Shown: piece after piece, positions 1 to 11,510 of the stretch
Layout of the letters: the number at the start of each line of letters is the position of its first letter
Numbering within the stretch: the stretch's first letter is position 1
Program-made: the position numbers and the translations under genes
Assembly (NCBI GenBank): GCA_012295275.1
Contig: CM022679.1
Coordinates: 29,862,654 to 29,905,153 of the forward strand
DNA from: Chrysomallon squamiferum
Taxonomy: Eukaryota; Mollusca; Gastropoda; Neomphalida; Peltospiridae
Direction of reading: 5' to 3'
DNA length: 42,500 bases
Notes under the pieces: generated by a model
What the model saw: only the letters and a program-made list of their open reading frames with translations
What the model was told of the DNA's origin: nothing
The model's database searches: none

Positions 1-22
1 GGTCCGCAGAACTTCTTAAGAT

Positions 23-1253
23 TCACATGCAGCAATCGAAAAGAAGAAGTTTTTCTCTTAAAGGCACAGGCAGATGAATGAGTTGTCGAGCTTTATAACC
101 CAGATCAGAAGGGGCGCTGTTACGCAGAAGATTTAAGACGATCACTCGAGAAGCACTGAACAAAGTGCGAGGATTTCTGCTCGTGTGATTCAGCCAGTCC
201 AGACACTTGGGACTCTTTTCACTGAAAATTTCATCCCAGTTTCGAGAAATTCGCATCTGAAACAGTTCCGAGTTTGTGCACAGACCCGCTTCCCAGACAA
301 GGGAGGCGATCTGCAGACTCTTTTGTGACGCTCGACTCTCCAGCGTTTCCAAAATCTCCGGCATGATCTCCAGGCAACCTGACGTCACTGTGCCAGCATG
401 AACGAGAAGCAGCACGCATTCGCTGCTTCCGTTAGCAACGGCGTAGTGAACGGGCAGTTTGCCGTCCACGTCGTTCATGTTGGGGTCGGCGCCGTTGGTG
501 AGAAGGTGTCTCAGACAGCCGACGTTGCCGAACGTCGCAGTTTCGTGTAGTGGTGTTTTGTCGTGTCTGTTAGGTACGTTCACGTTGCAGCCGTACTCGA
601 TCAGAACATCGACGACGAGGCCGTTGTTGTTTGAAGCTGCTATCATCAGGGGCGTACATCCCCAACCGTTCGGTGCTTCGCCGTCGCAGCCCACCTGCAG
701 CAACATCTCAGCGACGACGGCGTTATTGTTTTTAGCAGCGTAATGAAGCGGAAGTTCTCTGTCGTGGTTCGAAATGTTGACGTCACATCCAGCTTCCAGT
801 AACGTGGCGACGACGTCGGCATGGTTGTTCAACACCGCCAGCATCAACGCCGTGTCGCCGTATTTGTCCCGAATTGACGTGTCTGTCCCCGCCGTCAGCA
901 ACATCCGCACCAACGTCTTGTTACCTCTCCAACTCGCCATCTGCAGTGCGGTCCTTCCGTAGTCACTGGTGGAATTTACATCAACGCACTGCTGAAGCAG
1001 GATGCTGGCAACAGTCACGTGATCATTGCACACAGCCAACATGAGTGCGTTGTCGTTGTCCACATCTGCCGCAGTGGCGTCGGCCCCACTTTCCAGCAAC
1101 ATCAGCACGCAGGCTGTGTTGCCGTTGATTGCTGCTCTCAGCAAGGCGACGTTCAGATCATCCTGGCTGACGTCTCCGAAGGCGCCGCTGAGAGCTTCTT
1201 TGAGCAAGACGACAGCATTTCGATTAGCGGCTTCAACCACAGGCGTCTTGAAC
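23..1253 (-). CDS. Ankyrin-repeat and SOCS-box (ASB-like) protein, last exon
   Basis: Seen: an open frame of about 410 codons entered at an acceptor (tttcag, 1254-1259) in phase 2 and ending at TGA 23-25. It begins inside an ankyrin repeat (FKTPVVEAANRNAVVLL). About eight more repeats follow, with TPLH/TALM-type helix starts (GDTALMLAV, ELPLHYAA, CTPLMIAA, KTPLHETA). After a helical linker the C-terminus reads LFSASRVIVLNLLR, then LIHLPVPLREKLLLF, which fits a SOCS box (BC-box-like helix plus LPLP-like Cullin-5 box). Known of the family: ASB proteins are substrate receptors of Cullin-5/Elongin B-C ubiquitin ligases in the cytoplasm, with the ankyrin stack binding the substrate. The substrate here is unknown. 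The exon is clearly more GC-rich than its surroundings. The upstream start exon is not certain; a candidate is at 2728-2930. The SOCS-box end recurs at 9557 and 18977. Confidence 0.88.
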
Positions 1254-1895
1254 CTGAAACAACGAGAAACATTTAAATTATGTTAGATTATCTTAAACCT
1301 GAAACAACGAGAAATATTCACATTATATTAGATTATCTTAAATCTAAAACAAAGAGAAATATTCACATTATATTAGATTATCATAAATCTAAAACAAAGA
1401 GAAATATTCACATTATATTAGATTATCTTAAATCTAAAACAAAGAGAAATATTCCCATTATGTTACTTTATCTTAAACCTGCAACAAAGAGAAACATCCA
1501 CACTATGTTAGATTATCTTAAATCTAAAACAAAGAGAAACATTCACATTATGTTAGATTATCTTAAATCTAAAACAAAGAGAAACATTCACATTATGTTA
1601 GACTATCTTAAATCTAAAACAAAGAGAAACATCCACATTATGTTACATTATCTTAAACCTAAAACAACGTGAAACATTCACATTATGTTAGATTTTCTTG
1701 AACCTAAAACAAAGAGAAACATTCACATTATGTTAGATTTTCTTGAACCTAAAACAACCAGAAACATTCACGTTATGTTACATTATCTTAAATCTAAAAC
1801 AAAGAGAAACATTCACATTATGTTAGATTATCTTAAATCTAAAACAAAGAGAAACATCCACAATATGTTACATTATCTTAAACCGAAAACATCGA
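1251..1895. repeat. 45-bp tandem array, about 14 units
   Basis: Units repeat at exactly 45 bases (starts near 1256, 1301, 1346 and so on to 1886). On the plus strand, 45 being a multiple of three leaves a 15-residue repeat open (MLDYLKSKTKRNIHI), which I regard as a by-product. On the minus strand each unit carries a pyrimidine-rich run and AG (tctctttgttttag, then atttaag). This copies the true acceptor of the ankyrin exon at 1254, which forms the first unit. All three minus frames of a unit contain stops, so the array is not coding on the gene's strand. Confidence 0.9.
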
Positions 1896-2490
1896 AATTT
1901 AAAGTTAAATATTGAAATCAAGTTGCATTTGTTTAAATTTTAACAAATAACATTGAAATTATGTTGGATTGTCTTACAATTTAAACGACAAACATTCTAA
2001 CTATGATGCATTGTCAAAAGAAAGAGATACATTCAAATTATGTTAGATTATGTTAATGAAAGAGAAACATTCAAATTATGTTAGATTCAAACAAAAAATC
2101 ATGTTGCATTGTCAAAACAAAGAGAAACATTAAAATTATGTTGCACTGTTTTATATTTAAACGAGAAACATTCAAATTACTTTACTAAAAAATTTAAACC
2201 TTAAATATTAATATTATGTTACATTGTCCTAAATCAAACAAGAAACATTCTAGTTATGTTATAGTGTCACAAATTCAAACAAGAAACATTCTAGTTATGT
2301 TAGTGTCACAAATTTAAACAAGAAACATTCTAGTTATGTTATAGTGTCTCAAATTTAAACGAGTAACCCTGAAGTGGTATTATTTTATTTTATTTTATTT
2401 TTAATTATTATTATTATTTTGGAAGCGGGTTTCTTAGATCAAACTGTTGGAAATGGGAAAATTAAAATACGTTAACATTAATCATTAACC
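1896..2490. repeat. Decayed continuation of the 45-bp array
   Basis: Diverged units keep the core agaaacattcaaattatgtta but with irregular spacing, up to about 2360. A short TTTTA/TTA run follows. Similar remnants lie at 33230-33310 and 40215-40310. No coding signal seen. Confidence 0.65.
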
Positions 2491-3480
2491 CAAATCCGAA
2501 ATTAGTAATTAATATGGACTAATTAAATCATGTAAGGTAACAGATATTTCAATACATTAACGTTGATGCTTTTCTTTTTATCTTTGTTTCATCTTTTTTC
2601 CAAATGGAGAAAATGAATATTGAATATTGAAGACAAAACATCTAACTAAGGAATTACGAAATAATCGTTCGCTAATGTCACGTATTTTGACCTAGATTCC
2701 AGTTTCTCTTATCTGCGTTCTACTTACATTTTGAAAAACACGCTGACTTCCTGAAGGAAAAACTGTCTTGAAATTCTTCAGAAGTATTCTCAAATCGACT
2801 GTCGCATGAAAGACAAAACGAACGTCTTCTACAGTTTCATTATCCACAACGTTTTTGTTGATTCTGGCGAAACTGGACGAAAGTAAACTGAACGAATTTC
2901 GCAAGAAGCAGCTTCTTTGTAGAGAATGTAAACACTAAATGGCGCAGTTCGGATTCAAAAATAGCAACAGAGTAGACAAAAGTCAAATGTTGCCAAATAT
3001 CAACATTCCTGGTAATCATTTTAGAACATGTATGGTCTATGGGAGGTAACTATAATTTTCAACATGTCGACAGAGTTATTTCCCGTGAAATCAACGAAAT
3101 TGAGACGGCCGTTGATATTTTCTTTTCATTTTAAATTTAATAATCTTTGTTAACATTTCCAAAACTACTACAATATTAAGTACTACAAAAATTAAAGAAA
3201 GAAAATAAAAACAACAACAAACAAAAGTAACCAGAAGGCACAACAGCAAAAGACACAGCATTACCAATAGGAGCAGGATTATTACTAGATGTAATATTAG
3301 TGTTGGTGTTAATAGTCGTGTGATGGAAGGACAGTGACTGATGTAGTAGTCACGTTGTGGTTGTACTTATCACAGTAGAAGCAAGTTATGCTGATAATTC
3401 GAGTTCAGTTGAGTTGTACGTAAATTCTGAACGGGTAACGCACAAGAAGAAGAAGAAGAAAATAATAAGAAAATAAAACA
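2490..3480. repeat. Segmental duplication block B, copy 1
   Basis: This block recurs at 33940-34660 and 40390-41095, and its first part at 19165-19260. It contains the candidate exon 2728-2930. Further right (minus strand, about 3060-3230) is a stretch encoding a hydrophobic run followed by lysines and arginines (MLTKIIK, KMKRK), found in all three long copies but without a consistent frame. Confidence 0.75.
2728..2930 (-). pseudogene. Candidate upstream exon of the ASB-like gene, frames inconsistent
   Basis: Seen: on the minus strand an open stretch containing NKNVVDNETVEDVRF and ILLKNFKTVF ends at a good donor (gtaagt, complement of 2722-2727). The same stretch recurs at 34181-34385 and 40390-40590, sharing NKNVVDDET and FHATV. 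A possible acceptor (ctacaaag) lies on its upstream side. The three copies differ by single-base indels near the donor. In copy 1 the conserved frame reaches the donor in phase 0, while the ankyrin exon needs phase 2; the neighbouring frame would fit but carries stops. Inference: an N-terminal exon of the ASB gene, or a decayed one. The family of this segment is not recognised. Confidence 0.35.
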
Positions 3481-3657
3481 AGAAAAGATGACGTCCCATT
3501 TTTACGTTATCAGCCGCAGACTGATGTTGCAGCTGAGACAGAAATAACCTTTAGATTACGTTAATATTTGACGAGCAATATTTATACATGTTTACAATGT
3601 AACCGATTCGCTATTTGAAAGAGTAATATTGAAAGAAAGAAAAAATAATAAATAAAA

Positions 3658-3704
<47 letters not shown>

Positions 3705-3903
3705 ATAATAATAATAATAATAACAATAATGATAATAATAGCAGTATATAAATAAATAAATATATAAAAACAAATATATGTATGTGTGTATGTAAGAATA
3801 GAAATATATGTGTTATGGTTGTAACGTTATTTTAAGAACAAATTATTATAATATTAAACACACACACATAAATAAATAGCTAGCTGGATAGATAAATAGA
3901 TAA

Positions 3904-3946
<43 letters not shown>

Positions 3947-4200
3947 ATAGCATTAAAAAATAATAATAATAAAATAAAAATAAAAACAAAAAGGTAAATA
4001 TGTGTATATATGTGTGTGTTATACCTATTTGTGTATATGTATGTAACTTAAAATATCAGCTTTTTCCTACAGAAGTTAGATTTGTCAGGTTTTGTTCAGT
4101 TGTAATTTGCTCTTTTACCTCAGCGGGATTAAACCTGATATCTGAAAACAGTAACCGGTTATTTCTTTTATCATGCAATCCTACGTAATACAAAATCTGA
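3480..4200. repeat. Block C with TAC/AAT and AAAT microsatellites
   Basis: Starts with a 63-bp dispersed element (3487-3549; see also 9452, 18873, 34690, 41155). Then come TAC/ACT repeats (3658-3703), AAT repeats and AAAT repeats (3899-3948). The final 150 bases (4050-4200, with tttgctcttttacctcagcg) recur at 10520-10640, 13600-13715 and 35020-35155. No gene seen. Confidence 0.75.
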
Positions 4201-5130
4201 ATGAAATTAACTGTTTGATTTCTCAGCTTACAACTCTCAACAGCAAAAAATTACTGATTTTGTTGTTGCCTCCAAAAATGATATAACAAATCAAAACAAT
4301 TCTTAAGTAACAACAATTTATTTATTTTTTTAAATGATGAAAAAAAAAACATTTTCAAAACGGCCTTTTAAGGTCTAAAGCAGTAGTAAAAACACTAAAG
4401 AAGCAACTTGGAACAATTACATATATATGTTTACGTATGTATGTAAGTGGCACGTAAATAACAAGTAATTTACCGAAGTTAAAACAGTTCCATCTCGGAA
4501 AATTATATTTTGGGTCAAGATAATGAAAATATAGAAATTAATATAGAAAGTCATAATATCATGCTTTATAGTGATCGCAGAATAAATACCTTCATAATTA
4601 TCATTTATTTATAAGGTAAATTATTAAGTTTTATTTATATTACCTGTATTTTATTTCACTTGTAAACAATGAATTTAAATTTTCTACGAAATTAACAACA
4701 TGTTTATATTAACGTAATTCATAGATAATAGTTTAAACGAGTTTCACATGCAGGGCTTTGTTTAGGTATAAGGCAAACAAATAAAGTTTAGGCTATTCGC
4801 GGCTGAATTCAGTTCTTGTAGCGCCTTATTCTCGAAATCCACTTACGAAACTGTGTCTTTACTGCTTTATAAAATTTTATCCTTTTGCATTAAGAAAAAA
4901 CAACCTTAAACATATGTTTTCTAACATTTTTATCGTAATTGTTTAGTTTAGTTCCACTTACTACGGTAACTTCCTTCTTCAAACTTTCATTCAGTTTACA
5001 TTCGTAATTTAATACTTACCTGTTTTGGTTTTTCTACGACTTACGTTAAAAAATTAAATAAACTGCATGCCAGTTGTTAATAACGTAACATTTTGTATAA
5101 TTCAGTCTCCTTATGCAGGTTCGATTCCGT
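4200..5130. repeat. Block D, copy 1
   Basis: Non-coding, AT-rich. Direct copies lie at 13735-14610 and 35165-36060, and an inverted copy at about 12380-12990. The end (tgcatgccagttgttaataa, near 5065) is nearly identical in all copies. Confidence 0.8.
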
Positions 5131-5219
5131 CACTATTAATGTAAATGTCTACCAGTCCATTTATGACTTGCGTTCGTTATGTCTCGATGAATTCCGTATT
5201 ATTTCATATATAGTATAAA

Positions 5220-5239
5220 TTGTGTGTGTACGTGCGCGC

Positions 5240-5310
<71 letters not shown>
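5220..5310. repeat. GT microsatellite
   Basis: Nearly unbroken GT dinucleotides with a short GC-alternating interruption near the start, within block E. Confidence 0.95.
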
Positions 5311-5844
<534 letters not shown>

Positions 5845-6237
5845 TTTAAAAGTAGCAACAAATAATTTTGTGTTTCCACGTGCTTTTATTGAAACTTAAT
5901 GTAGCTTTAAAAATAAATAACTTAGTAACAAATTTTGCATTTTTATTAATGAAATATAAAAAGGACATTTTATATGATTCTTGCAATAAATATCTAGGGT
6001 CACAAGACATAACTTTAATCATCATATTTTCTATTAACTTATCGTAATTACTTTAATTAACAGATTATTATCATTAATTAGAAAAACGGTGTCTTTTTAC
6101 TTTTCGTTGATCCTAACAAAAACGTTCATATTTTACATCGTTTAGAAGTAACCAATATATTTCTTCAGGAAACAAATCATTGATCATGTATCACTCTGAA
6201 AAAAAAAATTGCATTATTAATTATTACATTCTTAGAA

Positions 6238-6269
6238 GAAGAAGAAGAAGAAGAAAAAGAAGAGAGAGT

Positions 6270-6361
<92 letters not shown>

Positions 6362-6429
6362 TCAAAATATGAAGATATATCAATAGTTTATTCTGTTTTT
6401 CTGTATCGTTAATTACATAATAATAATAA

Positions 6430-6478
<49 letters not shown>
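6238..6478. repeat. AAG, GA and AAT microsatellites
   Basis: AAG repeats (from 6238), GA repeats (to 6358) and AAT repeats (6417-6478) follow one another. They correspond to 36711-37475 in the fourth unit. Confidence 0.9.
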
Positions 6479-6479
6479 T

Positions 6480-6662
6480 ATTAACTATGAAGGATGTATG
6501 ACCAAACTGTTTAACTATACAATGTAAACCTCGTTAATAGAGGGAGACTTAAAGAGCCAAGTTTTGTACCTGAAAGCTGATTATTGAACAGTCCAAAGAA
6601 GAGTGAAACCAGTATGAGAGTCACTGACGTAGTCACCATGGTGCCGTCTCATGAAATAATAA

Positions 6663-6716
<54 letters not shown>

Positions 6717-6800
6717 TAATATCAACAACAATAGCAATAACAACAACAGTAATATTAATAATAATAATAACAATAAGAGTAGTTGTAATAATAATAATAA
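6480..6800. repeat. Conserved 170-bp block leading into an AAT tract, copy 1
   Basis: The block 6480-6657 (with gagagtcactgacgtagtca and gtgccgtctcatgaaat) ends directly in AAT repeats (6658-6712). Counterparts are at 15945-16109, 30697-30769 and 37475-37655, each ending in AAT or AAG repeats. It lies just downstream of each copy of the small secreted-protein gene. Confidence 0.8.
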
Positions 6801-7013
6801 CCAGAAGAAGAAGAAGACGAAAACGAGGAATTTGTTATCAACAGCAAGAACAACAGCGGCGAGAAAAGGTTGTCATTTTCCAGTAACTCTATCAGATTTG
6901 TTAGAACGTGATTTGTAAATCTGCGAATAAAAATGTGTTATATGCTGTGGTGGTCACATAATATTTAATACACACACATGCGCGCATCCCCCCTCCCAGG
7001 TACACAAAGTACA

Positions 7014-7693
7014 CTAAATGAAAATAAACAATAAACAATTAAAAGCAAAGCTAAAAACAACAACACTATCTTTATAATACGTTTTCAAGAAGCATAAATA
7101 ATTATTACCACAATGATCGGAGATGTATTTCTTGGCTTCGCTTAATTTGTCTTTAAAGTAAACGTCTTCAGAACAACTAGTTTTGTGAACACAGTCGACA
7201 CCCAATCTGTTTACTCTAGGATTATAAATACATACATTTCAGATGAAATATTATATAAAATAAAAAATATAACTGTTCGTTATAAGAATAAAACACTATT
7301 ATCTTGTGTTTTAATAAGTAAATAATAAAGTTTCAAATTTTCGTTCTAAAAATGGTCTCCACTCACCGACACTTTTCCTTGACATCCGTGACTGAAATAT
7401 TCCAGTTTCCTACAGATCTCAGTATACATTTTATAGCTTCTCTTCTGTCACACTGATCAGTCACCACAGCAGCGACACCTAGTGAGAGAAAAACACGTTT
7501 CTATTAGTAAACTCATGTTCTCTCTCACTCCCTACGTAATTTGTCTGATTTACTCGAAACTGTAATAATAATAATAATAATAATACTAACAATAATAATA
7601 ATAATAATAATAATACAAATCAACATTAACACAATAAATTAATCTGTTACACTTACCAAATAAAAGGACTAATACCAACATTACAGTCTTCAT
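7014..7693 (-). CDS. Small secreted cysteine-rich protein, copy 1 (three exons)
   Basis: Exons: 7657-7693, 7367-7478 and 7014-7215 (stop at 7014). Exon 1 starts at ATG 7691-7693 with MKTVMLVLVLLF, the core of a signal peptide that continues as GVAAVV in exon 2. Donors are gtaagt and gtgagt; acceptors are ctcactag and taatcctag. Mature part: six cysteines, starting CDRREAIKC, with one pair close together (DCVHKTSC) and a last one in SDHC. Exon 3 may instead end at gtaata (donor after 7109), with the rest as intron or 3' UTR; the frame to 7014 adds a hydrophobic tail (VFSFAFN). The helical C-x7-C pattern loosely recalls DUF19-like secreted proteins, but no family is firmly recognised. Probably extracellular; function unknown. 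Confidence 0.7.
7563..7612. repeat. AAT microsatellite in intron 1 of copy 1
   Basis: AAT repeats in the first intron. The counterpart intron tracts are AAT in copy 2 (17114-17170) and TAC plus AAT in copies 3 and 4. Confidence 0.9.
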
Positions 7694-7745
7694 GTTAGCA
7701 GCTAAGTGATCACCAACATACAAAAATGAACCCAGTCAGTCAGTC
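7694..7745 (-). promoter_or_regulatory. Conserved 5' leader of secreted-protein gene copy 1
   Basis: The 50 bases before the ATG (with tgactgactgac and ttagctgctaac) are almost identical in all four gene copies: 17250-17303, 32073-32129 and 39125-39178. No clear TATA box is seen. Likely 5' UTR and start-site region. Confidence 0.5.
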
Positions 7746-9415
7746 AGATAAAAACGAATGTGAAAATCAAAGAGAGTTCTTGCGAAACTCCGTGACAAAG
7801 CCAGGGAGTGTCTGTCGCATAAAAATGAGCCGGATTCTCAAAGATTTTAAATTTGGTTGCCAAGGGACGAACTAAAGGGTAGAGCTAGCTGTTTCTCGTT
7901 TAAATTTAAAGCAATATAATATAATTAGAATAAAGGAATGCCGTATTGTTGTTTCATAGAATGTCTAACAAGTGAAGTGAAATACGGGACAGAGATTCCT
8001 CAACGATTGATACAAATCTGAAAATACAGATTGTTTTTTTTTTTTTTTTTTTTTACATACACACCTTTCTCATAAGTTTAAGGCTGTATTTAAAGAGGAA
8101 AATAAAGTAATAATTCCCTGCATACGAAATGTTTTTAATCAGAGTCAGATTTAGTAATGGCGAGATCTGTAGCTAAAGAAGGTTAGAAACGTAGAGGCAT
8201 CAAATATACTCCCTCTTTTATTTATTTATTTTTTCGTTTTACTACTTATGTGTATATTACGTATGTATATATGTGTGAATGTATTATGTATGTATGTATG
8301 TATGTGTCTAATTAAGCATGTGTCATGGAATGCAAATTGCGCAACAAATTTTTCTTTCTAGGACGTCCGCATGTTTTGCTTTTGACGCCAGTTTTTCAAG
8401 TCCATGAGGTAATTATACAGAAAACTCGAGATCGCAGTCAGATGATTTTTGAAATACGTTTTCTTTACAGACGAGTATAGTAAGCGATTGTCTGTTTCAT
8501 AGTGTGTAATGTGCAATTAACCTGTGTCAAAAACATTTAATATACCTAAAATTGTTAAGTGTTTAATCTCCCCTGAGTGCAGATTCTTATTTTGTCTTGG
8601 TTCCCCATATTACCTTAATCTATCATTAATCAAAGGTATTTAAATACATGTTTTATCGATTGTGTGACGTATTATTATCAAGTCTCCTTTATAATCATTA
8701 TGAAATAATTAATTTGTACCTTAACTTGTCAGTTTACCTTTATATTCCTTGTTAGGTGGCCATTAAAGCAGATTTTTATCCTCGGCTGAGTCTTAATAAA
8801 ACATTCAAGATGTTTCATCGTGTGGGCCCCGTGACAGTATACATGTATGGTATGGATATTTATGTGCGTACATGTATGTGTATGTGTGTGTGTGTTTGTG
8901 TGTGTGTGTGTAAGATATGTTGTTTTCCGTCTATAACTGTATTTAACTAGAAACCCAGATAAACAATCTGACAGACAGACGATGTATCTAAACACATAAG
9001 TAAGTATAAATAAAGACGCGTGAATGATTTATCAGTTTTATTGTATTTAACATCACAGTTAGCTACAAATCATCTCTCGTGATTATCTCCTGTTCATTTA
9101 CACAGAAAATCGTTTGTCATCACTTTGTGTTAAATCACTAATTTTATAAAAAGAACGCTATGTTTATAAATATCACAGTAACAGGATTTAAACAAGAACG
9201 ATCTTACAGATCAGTGTTCCACGTAGCCTGAGTATTTTCTTTGGGTGAAACAGCTCTAACGGGATTTTGTTTATATATCGCTTGTTCTTTGTCTGATGTA
9301 CTCGGGCTATGTTCCGCATCGCAGACAAGGTTTTAGTTTAATTCTTACACAGTATGTTCAGATTTTGTCGTTTGTAGAGGAATCTCTGAACCATGTTTCA
9401 CTTCACTTGTTAGAC

Positions 9416-9447
<32 letters not shown>

Positions 9448-9556
9448 GTAAGATGATGTCCCATTTTTACGTTATCAGCCGTAGACAGATGTTACAGCTG
9501 AGGTAGAAATAACATTCTATGAAACAACAGATTTCTACAGTTCTTTCTAAATCCGG
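7746..9556. repeat. Block G, copy 1
   Basis: Non-coding stretch between the secreted-protein gene and the SOCS-box fragment. Direct copies are at 17304-18976, 32140-33230 and 39180-40220. Parts recur inverted at 10820-11510. Contains a T run (8033-8054), an AT run (9418-9436) and the 63-bp dispersed element (9452-9513). No convincing frame. Confidence 0.8.
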
Positions 9557-9697
9557 GTCCGCAGAACTTCTTAAGATTCACATGCAGCAGTCGAAAAGAA
9601 GAAGTTTTTCTCTTAAAGGCACAGGCAGATGAATGAGTTGTCGAACTTTATAATCCAGATCAGAGGGGGCGCTGTTACGCAGAAGATTTAAGACAAT
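9557..9697 (-). pseudogene. SOCS-box fragment of the ASB-like gene, copy 2
   Basis: Nearly identical to 1-141. The minus frame is intact from VLNLLRNSAPSDL to the CCM stop, covering only the C-terminal half of the SOCS box. It breaks abruptly into CA repeats at about 9698. No ankyrin part and no upstream exon are present, so a duplication relic is most likely. Confidence 0.8.
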
Positions 9698-10130
9698 CAC
9701 GCACACACACAGCCACACACACACACACATTCGCACACACACCGACACACATACACTCCTTATTTTTTGTGTGTGACTCTACATATTTTGGTGCGGATTG
9801 TAGTGCAGAAAAACCCTCCAAAAAACAAACACCAGAAAAACTAAAACAAACAAACAAACAAACACCAGAAAAACTAAAACAAACAAACAAACAAAAACAA
9901 ACAAACAAACTAACACCAGAAAAACTAAAACAAACAAACAAAAACAAACAAAAATAAACAAACACAAGAAAAACTAAAACAAACAATAAAAAAAAAAAAA
10001 AAAAAAAACTAACACCAGAAAAACTAAAACAAACAAACAAAAACAAAGAAACAAAAACAAACAAACAAACAAACAAAACAATAACAACATTCCCCCAAAA
10101 GCACAACAAAAAATAAAATAAAAGGACTCA
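9698..10130. repeat. CA tract and AAAC-rich minisatellite
   Basis: CA repeats (9700-9755), then five imperfect units built on accagaaaaactaaaac followed by variable AAAC runs (9829-10084), including an A run near 9990. A short plus frame at 9773-9810 (CDSTYFGADCSA) looks like the end of an EGF module. Confidence 0.85.
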
Positions 10131-10820
10131 CGTACATTTATATAATTAAATTTATTTACTGTAGAATTAAATAAAATATACAGTGAAAGATGGTAATTAA
10201 TTATACTAAAAAGCACAAGAAGAAGAAAAAGACAGTAGTTATCATCAAGACTTTTAGTAATATTATATACATCTATTTCAGTTTGTACTAGTTCAGTCAC
10301 TTGATACTACTGTCTAAACTGCTTTAACAGATTATATAATGTAAACTATTTTAAATCAATGACACTTTGACTGAAATACAGACGTATATGGATGCAGAGC
10401 TACACAAATTAGAATGAAATGAATAAACAAATAAACAGCATTAAAAAATAATAATAATAAAAAAAATGAAAGTAAGTACAAACACGCACACACACACTGA
10501 CACACATACAGTCTTAAGATATCAGCTTTATCCTGAAGTGGGTAGAATTGAAAGGCTTTGATGAGTTGTAATTTGCTCTTTGATCTCAGCAGGATTAAAC
10601 CTGATATCTTAAAACAATAGCCAGTTATTTCTTTTATCCTGGTTAATTACCATCTGTCACTGTATATTTAATTATGCAAATGTACATGAGTGTTTTTATT
10701 TTGGTTTTGTTTTTAGTTTTTTGTTCTGCGTTTTCTTTTTCTTTCTTTCTTTTCTTGTGTGCACTAAAATCTACATTAAAATATATAGTCACCCAAAAAA
10801 TATACACGCACGCACACGGA
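10131..10820. repeat. Partial block C in unit II
   Basis: 10140-10640 parallels 13030-13720 (shared catctatttcag, gtcacttgatactac and tttgctctttgatctcagca). 10640-10820 holds nothing recognised. Confidence 0.65.
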
Positions 10821-11510
10821 CATACAAGTATACACATAAATATCCACAGATACGTGCATACTGTCACGGGGCCAACACCATAAAACACACACACACACGT
10901 ACATTTATACACTTACATGTATACACATAAATATCCATAGATACATGGATACTGTTTCTTGGACGTTTTATTAAGACTCAGCCGAGGGTAAAAATGTGCT
11001 TTAATGGCCACCTAACAAGGAATATAAAGGAAAACTCACAGCAGTCTATGTAAATCAGTAAGTCTATGTATCCACTAAAGAAATAAACACAAGAGAAGGC
11101 AAGGTACAAGTTAATTATTTAACAATGATTATGAGGGGACTTGATAATATCACACTATACAATCGATAAAAGATAATATTTAAATACCTTTGATTAATGA
11201 TGCGAGTAAGGTCACATGGGGAACCGAGACGAAATAAGAATCTGCACGGAGGGGAGATTAAACAGTTAAAGATTTTAGATGCATTAAATGTTTTTGACAA
11301 AGTTTACTGTCTATGAAAATAAGAACAGACAATGGTTTACTATACTCGTCCGTAAAGACGTCTTTGAAAAACGCATGATGCGCTCTCGTGTTTCCTAATT
11401 ACCAGGTGTCAGCTCTTTTAAAATAACCCATGGAGTTGAAAAACTGGCGTCAAAAGTAATACATGCGGATGTCCTAGAAACATAAATTTGTTGCGCAGTT
11501 TGCATTCAGT
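10820..11510. repeat. Inverted copy of block G
   Basis: Reverse complement of 17930-18300 (10940-11290 side) and of 8330-8560 (11290-11510 side). The piece with tatccatagatacatggata occurs twice in slightly different form (10823-10885 and 10916-10960). No gene seen. Confidence 0.8.

Noticed and set aside
459-1286. Plus-strand open frames across the ankyrin exon
   Set aside because: Antisense shadows of a long, clearly conserved ankyrin/SOCS frame.
1280-1915. Plus-strand open frames of repeated 15-residue units
   Set aside because: They result from a 45-bp period without stops in one frame; the array lies in the intron of a minus-strand gene and has no start context or domain.
3600-3960. CRISPR-like regularity of short repeats
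   Set aside because: These are simple microsatellites without spacers, in eukaryotic DNA.
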